Part shown: piece after piece, positions 34,730 to 39,481 of the stretch
How positions within the stretch are numbered: the stretch's first letter is position 1
Layout of the letters: the number at the start of each line of letters is the position of its first letter
Origin: Gemmatimonadota bacterium
Lineage (GTDB): Bacteria; Gemmatimonadota; Gemmatimonadetes; Longimicrobiales; Gaopeijiaceae
Assembly: GCA_022823145.1 (NCBI GenBank)
Contig: JAJDXS010000069.1
Coordinates: 1 to 39,481 of the forward strand
DNA: 39,481 nt
Reading direction: 5' to 3'
Position numbers and translations under genes: made by a program
The notes under the pieces: model-generated
What the model saw: the letters and a program-made list of their open reading frames with translations, nothing else
Databases searched by the model: none
Told to the model about the DNA's origin: nothing

Positions 34730-37700
34730 CTAGCGCCCCCGCTCCCGTCGCCCCGACCGCTCCTCCCGCCCCATTTGCAGCGTCGCGAGCGCCGGAACGA
34801 TCACCATCAGCACACCGGTCGCGGCGACGATCCCGAAGCCCAGCGAGGCGGCCATGGGGATCAGGAAGCGCGCCTGCAGGTCCTGCTCCAGAATGAGGGG
34901 CGCGACGCCCAGGAAGGTGGTCAGCGAGGTCAGGAAGATCGGGCGGAAGCGCGCCCTGGCGCCGCCGATGATCGCCTCGCGGACGGGCATGCCGGCGCGG
35001 CGCCGTTCCGTGATGAAGTCGATCATCACGATGGAGTCGTTGACGACCACGCCGCTGAGCCCCACGAATCCGAATATGGAGGTGGCGGCGATCTCGAAGC
35101 CCAGCAGCAGGTGGCCCAGCACCGCGCCTACCAGCCCGAACGGGATCGCGGCCATGACGATCAGGGGCCTGACATACGAACGGAACGGGATCGCCAACAG
35201 CGCGTAGACCGCGAACATCGCGAGGGCGAAGCCGCGGCCGAGAGCTCCCATGGACTCGGCGACCTCGCGGCGCTCGCCCTCGAACGAGTGCTCAAGGCCG
35301 GCATCCCGGGCCGACATCTCCCGCAGGACCGCGTCGAGCCGCTGTGTCGCGGCCTGCGTAACAGACGTCTGCGCGTCGGCCGTGACGGTCGCGATGCGAC
35401 TGCCGTCCTGGCGCCGGATCACGATGGGCGAATTCCCGAACCGCGCCGCCGCGACCTGGCCGAGGTGGACCGCACGGCCCGCGGATGTGCGAACCTGGTA
35501 GCTCTCCAGGTCGGCGATTGCGTTGCGTTCGTGCTCGGGAAGACGTACGTGGACGCGGACCTCCTCGCGGCCCCGCTGCAGCCGCACCACCTCCTCGCCG
35601 AAGAACGCGGCGCGGACCTGGCGGGCGAGGTCGTCGAGCGTGAGGCCCAGCGTCCCGGCCTCGGGCTTCAGATCGAGCTGAATCTCGCGGACGCCCTGAT
35701 CCTGGTCCGAGCGGACATCGAAAACGCCCGGCCACCCGCGCAGAAGCCCGGCGACGGTATCGGCGACCGCGTACAGCCGTACCGGGTCCGGATGCGCGAG
35801 TTCCACATGCACGGGCCGCCCCAGGTCGACGAGATTGGCGCTGAAGGACAGGCTGCGGTAGCCGGCGATGTCCCCGGCCTCCGCCCGCCAGGCCCGCTCA
35901 ACGGCCGAAGCGGTGATCGTCCGGCGCTCGGCATCGAGGAGCCTGAACTGCACCGTCGCGATGTGGGCGCGGGGTCCCGACTCGGGAGCCCCGCCGGGTC
36001 CTGTGATGGCGGCCCCGAGGGTCTCCGGTGCGCCGCCCAGAGTCACGGCGACTCCGGTTAGCACCGGTTCCGCTCCTGCGCCCGCTCCCGCTCCCTCTGA
36101 CAGTCCGGTCGACAGCCGGTCGACCGCCCGCCGTCCGGCGTCCTCCAGCTCCTGGGCCACGCTCGCGGTGCGTGCCCGTGGCGTGCCCTCGGGCATCTCC
36201 AGGCTTGCGGTCACGAGGTTGCCCTCGACGGTGGGCGTGAACGCCACGCCGACGATCCCGGCCGGAATCATGGCGATACAGACGACGAGGACGCCCGCTC
36301 CCCCCGCAATGACGATCCCGGGACGGGCCGTCGCAAAGTGCAGAATGCGGTCCAGCGGACCGTTGACGAACCGCTCCAGCCCCCGGTTCACGCGCGCCTG
36401 CGCGCGCTTGTGGAAGCCGCGCTTGTGGAACCCGTCGGCGGAACGTCGGCCGCCCGGACCTCGAGAATTGCCGGCCGACAGCCTGGAGAGGTGGTTGGGC
36501 AGCACCAGCAGCGATTCCAGCAGTGAGAACAACAGCACCGAGATCACGACTACCGGGATCGCCTCGGCCATCGCTCCGACCGAGCTGGGGACGAAAAACA
36601 GCGGAAGGAAGGCCACCACGGTGGTCAGAACGCCGAATGTCACCGGTGCACGCACGCGCCGTGCGCCGCGGATCGCCGCGGCCAGCCCGGCGTGTCCCCG
36701 GTCGCGCTCCGCGGCGATGTTCTCGCCCACCACGACCGCATCGTCCACGACGATCCCGACGGCCAGAATGAACGCGAACAGCGAGATCAGGTTGATCGAG
36801 ACGTCGAGCACCGCCATGACGGCCAGGGTCCCGATGAACGAGACCGCGATGCCCGCGGCCACCCAGAACGCGAGCCTCAGGTCCAGGAACAGGGTGAGCA
36901 CGCCCACCACCAGCAGGAGTCCGAGTAACCCGTTCTTGAGCATCAGGCCAAGGCGGGCGGCGAGGGGGTCCGCGTCGTTGTTCCAGACGTCCACCCGCAC
37001 CCCCGGCGGCAGCCCCGGGGCCACACTCTCGCTCAGTTGCCGCTCGACGGCTTCCGAGATGTCCAGCACGCGCTCGTCCGCGGTCCTGTAGACCTCGATG
37101 AAGGCGGCCGGCTGCCCATTGTAGCGGCTGACCAGTCCGCCTTCGGCGAAGCCGTCGCGTACCTCGGCGATGTCCCCCAGGCGAACCGTGGTGCCATCGC
37201 TGCGGGCCAGTACGACGATATTCTCGAAGTCGTGCTGGTTGTAGCTGCGGCCGGCGGTCCGGATCCGGACCTGCTCGCCGGGTGTGTCGATGCTGCCTGC
37301 CGACAGCTCCAGCGTGCCGCTCCGGATCGCGGTAGCCACGTCCGGCAGCGTCAGGCCCAGCGCGTTCAGGCGACGTGCCGGCACCTCGATCGAAATCTCG
37401 TAGTCGCGCACGCTGCTCGTCCGCACGTGCGAGACCGCCGGGAGCGACGAGAGTTCGTCCTCGACGCGGTGGGCCAGCTCCTTGAGGGTCCGCTCCTGGA
37501 CATCGCCGTAGAGGGCGATCCGCATGACGCTGCGCCGGGACGTCATTTCGGTCACCGCGGGCCGCTCGGCACCAGCCGGGAATGTCGGAATTCCGTCGAC
37601 GGCCGCCTTGATCTCCTCCAGTGCCCTGTCGGCGTTAGCGCCTCTCGCGAGTTCGGCGACGACCGATCCGAGTCCCTCCGAGGCTACCGACGCGACGCTC

Positions 37701-37993
37701 CTGATTCCCTGGATCGACCGAATCCGCTCCTCGATCCTGCGGACGATCGATTCGTCGACCTCGGCCGGCGCCGCGCCCGGGTACGGGACGGAGACCTGTA
37801 TCCGGTCCAGCGAATGTTCCGGAAGTACCTCCTGGTCGAGGCTACCGAGAGAAAGGAGTCCCGCCGCGAGGATCCCGATCATGAGGAGGTTGGCCGCGAC
37901 GCCGTTGCGGGCCATCCAGGCGATGGGGCCGCCGCGGCGGTTCGTGCTGTCCCCGTCTCCGCTGCCCCCTCGCCCGCCGCCCGTCGCCGTCAA
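34730..37993 (-). CDS. RND-family efflux transporter permease
   Basis: 1,087 residues from TTG 37993, with GAGAGGGG just upstream and a TTGA overlap with the preceding gene's stop; ATG 37915 is an alternative. Features follow AcrB: TM1 (MARNGVAANLLMIGILAAGL), periplasmic porter domains, TM block with FAILAVGIVVDDAVVVGENI (proton-relay Asp pair), TM6, a second half starting GIVIAGGAGVLVVCIAMIPA, and C-terminal TMs (FGFVGLSGVVVNDSIVMIDF). A basic loop with GFHKRGFHKR lies between the halves. No membrane-fusion protein or outer-membrane channel gene is in the window, so those partners must be elsewhere. Exported substrate unknown. Inner membrane. Confidence 0.92.
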   Translation of the reverse strand: MTATGGGRGGSGDGDSTNRRGGPIAWMARNGVAANLLMIGILAAGLLSLGSLDQEVLPEHSLDRIQVSVPYPGAAPAEVDESIVRRIEERIRSIQGIRSVASVASEGLGSVVAELARGANADRALEEIKAAVDGIPTFPAGAERPAVTEMTSRRSVMRIALYGDVQERTLKELAHRVEDELSSLPAVSHVRTSSVRDYEISIEVPARRLNALGLTLPDVATAIRSGTLELSAGSIDTPGEQVRIRTAGRSYNQHDFENIVVLARSDGTTVRLGDIAEVRDGFAEGGLVSRYNGQPAAFIEVYRTADERVLDISEAVERQLSESVAPGLPPGVRVDVWNNDADPLAARLGLMLKNGLLGLLLVVGVLTLFLDLRLAFWVAAGIAVSFIGTLAVMAVLDVSINLISLFAFILAVGIVVDDAVVVGENIAAERDRGHAGLAAAIRGARRVRAPVTFGVLTTVVAFLPLFFVPSSVGAMAEAIPVVVISVLLFSLLESLLVLPNHLSRLSAGNSRGPGGRRSADGFHKRGFHKRAQARVNRGLERFVNGPLDRILHFATARPGIVIAGGAGVLVVCIAMIPAGIVGVAFTPTVEGNLVTASLEMPEGTPRARTASVAQELEDAGRRAVDRLSTGLSEGAGAGAGAEPVLTGVAVTLGGAPETLGAAITGPGGAPESGPRAHIATVQFRLLDAERRTITASAVERAWRAEAGDIAGYRSLSFSANLVDLGRPVHVELAHPDPVRLYAVADTVAGLLRGWPGVFDVRSDQDQGVREIQLDLKPEAGTLGLTLDDLARQVRAAFFGEEVVRLQRGREEVRVHVRLPEHERNAIADLESYQVRTSAGRAVHLGQVAAARFGNSPIVIRRQDGSRIATVTADAQTSVTQAATQRLDAVLREMSARDAGLEHSFEGERREVAESMGALGRGFALAMFAVYALLAIPFRSYVRPLIVMAAIPFGLVGAVLGHLLLGFEIAATSIFGFVGLSGVVVNDSIVMIDFITERRRAGMPVREAIIGGARARFRPIFLTSLTTFLGVAPLILEQDLQARFLIPMAASLGFGIVAATGVLMVIVPALATLQMGREERSGRRERGR

Positions 37994-39183
37994 GTCGCCC
38001 CTCTCGGATGGCGGCGCCCGTTCAGCTGTTTCCCGATGAAGGTCGGTCGGACCAGGTAGTGGTAGGTCACCAGGATCAGGCCGGTCGCCACAATCGCGAC
38101 CAACGCGAACTTGACGATTCCGGGCAGCGGCACGCCCGCCAGCGGAATGGGCAGCAGCATGACGAACGGCACGTGGACGATGTAGATCCAGTACGAGGCG
38201 TCCGCCATGTACCGCCAGCGCGGGCTCGGCTTGTCCATGTAGCGCAGGAACAGTCCGATCAGGCCATACGTCATGAACCACATGGACAGCGCGAGGAAGA
38301 CGACCGCCGGCAGGTGCCCTTCGGCAGCCTCCGGGCACGTCCTGTCCGGCCTGGGGGGACAGCCGATCTCGAAGAAGTGCCGGTACACGAAGAAGCACAG
38401 GATTCCGGCAGCCAGCAGAGCCCAGGCCGGGCGCCTGAAGCCCTGCAGCGTCTTGCGTCTGCGAAACAGCATCCACCCGAATCCGAAAAACAGGCCGTAC
38501 AGCGCCAGCTGGCGCGGGGCGGGGAAGGGGCCGGCGTAGTAGTCGATCGCCCACGACTCCATCCGGTACAGGATGAGGCCAGCGGCCAGGATGAGTACCG
38601 CGATGCCTCCGCGGTGCACCCCGCGCTCGAAGAGGTCCATCGCCCGGGCGCGCGCCGCTGCCGGAATCCGGGCGGCGAGCGGTCGCAGCGCGGTCGCGGC
38701 CACGCACAGGATCATCAGGTGGTAGAGGAACCACAGGTGCATGAAGAGGTGGTCAAGGGCCCTGGCCGAGGTCAGCTCGGCGAGGCTGTAGGCGGCGTTC
38801 GGCGGGGTGGCGCTGAACTGGGCGGCGAACGGCACGATGAAGAACATCGTGACTGCAAGGAGGGGCCAGGCCACCAGGAACGGCACCCCGATCCGGCTCC
38901 ATCGGTGCCGCAGAAACCCTCGAGTGCCGCGCGTGTCGAGCAGGTACGCCGCAAAGAACCCCGCAATCGCAAAGAAGACGGGCAGATTGAACACGCGGAT
39001 GAAGATGACCGCCCAGTAGGAGAGCATGTCGGCCTGCGGGTCCCGGTACGGCCATTCGAAGAAGACGACGGGCACGTAGCTGACCGCGGCGTGACGAGCG
39101 ACGGCGAGCAGCATCATGGATGCACGCAGCCGGTCGAGGGAGTGGTACCGCGGGAGGCTCGACTGTTGCGCTCCGGTCACCAA
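37990..39183 (-). CDS. Acyltransferase family 3 membrane protein
   Basis: 397 residues, TTG 39183 or GTG 39180. The N-terminus YHSLDRLRASMMLLAVARHA carries the conserved R/H pair of the acyltransferase-3 fold (RxxAxxxVxxxH-like). About ten hydrophobic segments follow, including FFAIAGFFAAYLLDTRGTRG, FLVAWPLLAVTMFFIVPFAA and SYWIYIVHVPFVMLLPIPLA. These integral inner-membrane enzymes move acyl groups such as acetyl or succinyl onto sugars or lipids at the periplasmic face (OafA, MdoC type). The acceptor is unknown. The stop codon overlaps the RND start, so the two are probably co-translated; why a pump and an acyltransferase should be paired is unclear. Confidence 0.87.
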   Translation of the reverse strand: MVTGAQQSSLPRYHSLDRLRASMMLLAVARHAAVSYVPVVFFEWPYRDPQADMLSYWAVIFIRVFNLPVFFAIAGFFAAYLLDTRGTRGFLRHRWSRIGVPFLVAWPLLAVTMFFIVPFAAQFSATPPNAAYSLAELTSARALDHLFMHLWFLYHLMILCVAATALRPLAARIPAAARARAMDLFERGVHRGGIAVLILAAGLILYRMESWAIDYYAGPFPAPRQLALYGLFFGFGWMLFRRRKTLQGFRRPAWALLAAGILCFFVYRHFFEIGCPPRPDRTCPEAAEGHLPAVVFLALSMWFMTYGLIGLFLRYMDKPSPRWRYMADASYWIYIVHVPFVMLLPIPLAGVPLPGIVKFALVAIVATGLILVTYHYLVRPTFIGKQLNGRRHPRGAT

Positions 39184-39187
39184 TGGC

Positions 39188-39385
39188 CTACGCCGTGATC
39201 GCGACGCCGTGTGGCCGCCGGCGCAGGACGCGGATTCGAAAACCCATGGGCTGCATGGTCGGGAACGACCTCACGCGCAGCGCAAAGTCGGGCGCAAGCG
39301 GCTCGAGTTCGAGCTCTCTCAGTATCGTGGCCATGGTCACAGCGAGCTGAACCGGGACGAGACCGCTGCCGAGGCATTTGCAAAC
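39188..39385 (-). pseudogene. Cytochrome P450 C-terminal relic
   Basis: The minus-strand frame ending at 39188 reads CLGSGLVPVQLAVTMATILR, then ELELEPLAPDF, RVRSFPTMQPMGFRIRVLRR. This matches the P450 heme-ligand Cys loop and L helix followed by the last beta sheet. Text before the Cys (GCATVCK) lacks the expected FGGGxRxC, and the preceding 90 bases are not P450-like although the frame stays open to 39478. Only the last ~65 residues survive. It lies five bases upstream of the acyltransferase start. Confidence 0.6.
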
Positions 39386-39435
39386 GGTCGCGCATCCTGC
39401 TGTGACCGTGTGACTTACGGAATTCGGCGATCCCG

Positions 39436-39463
39436 TTACCGCCGTTTGGTTCCCGCCGTTTGG
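39436..39463. repeat. 14-bp tandem duplication
   Basis: TTACCGCCGTTTGG followed directly by TTCCCGCCGTTTGG, 13 of 14 bases identical. It lies beside the P450 relic at the window edge and may mark a local rearrangement. Confidence 0.6.
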
Positions 39464-39481
39464 ATTATCGGGTGTCAACCT

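Noticed and set aside
37994..38734. N-terminal extension of the RND permease
   Set aside because: It overlaps the acyltransferase in another frame; the acyltransferase has clear membrane segments, and a TTG with a ribosome-binding site exists at 37993.

Overview
The window is GC-rich (roughly two-thirds G+C), uses many GTG and TTG starts, and comes from a Gram-negative bacterium. It encodes three TonB-dependent outer-membrane receptors, an RND efflux pump and lipoproteins. The receptor style (carboxypeptidase-regulatory-like N-termini) and a lipoprotein start containing CGDGATEPPPPDP suggest Gemmatimonadota or a close relative. That placement is inference; no rRNA or tRNA gene is visible.

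Region 1 (1-13,200) is a decaying defence and toxin island on both strands. In order it holds: the 3' end of a type I restriction hsdR gene; a low-GC Doc-type Fic protein with an IF2_N-like N-terminus; a wrecked copy of a DUF4011 helicase; an HNH endonuclease gene split by a frameshift at a seven-C tract; a truncated Rpn-family gene with a 24-bp tandem repeat; a PIN-toxin relic; an intact Rpn gene; the intact 1,585-residue DUF4011-helicase-PD-(D/E)XK-DUF3320 protein; a third, broken Rpn gene; a six-helix potassium channel; and a hicB-hicA pair whose HicA has an abnormal C-terminus. A near-identical 37-nt imperfect palindrome lies about 140-160 nt upstream of both the helicase and the HNH start codons.

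Region 2 (13,200-21,900) holds two tandem TonB-dependent receptors coupled by a TTGA stop/start overlap. A cytosolic GAF-PAS-histidine kinase fused to a receiver and an OmpR-type DNA-binding domain follows them, so sensing, phosphotransfer and output sit in one chain. After an AT-rich gap come a broken Ig-like lipoprotein gene and an unknown ORF.

Region 3 (21,900-27,050) looks like a zinc-acquisition locus: a ZnuD-like receptor preceded by a small His/Cys secreted protein, a Zur/Fur-family repressor, and a ZrgA-like (DUF2796) His-rich lipoprotein. Two AT-rich imperfect palindromes lie where Zur operators would be expected. At its downstream edge a HAD phosphatase gene has been joined to a fourth Rpn remnant, which appears to supply its ribosome-binding site.

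Region 4 (27,100-33,200) encodes one-carbon metabolism: complete cobalamin-dependent methionine synthase (metH), overlapping a homocysteine methyltransferase/methylenetetrahydrofolate reductase fusion whose reductase half lacks the usual catalytic Glu.

Region 5 (33,200-39,481) has a PLP-dependent decarboxylase, divergent from metH across a perfect 13-bp inverted repeat, then (minus strand) an RND pump translationally coupled to an acyltransferase-3 membrane protein, and a cytochrome P450 C-terminal relic at the window edge.
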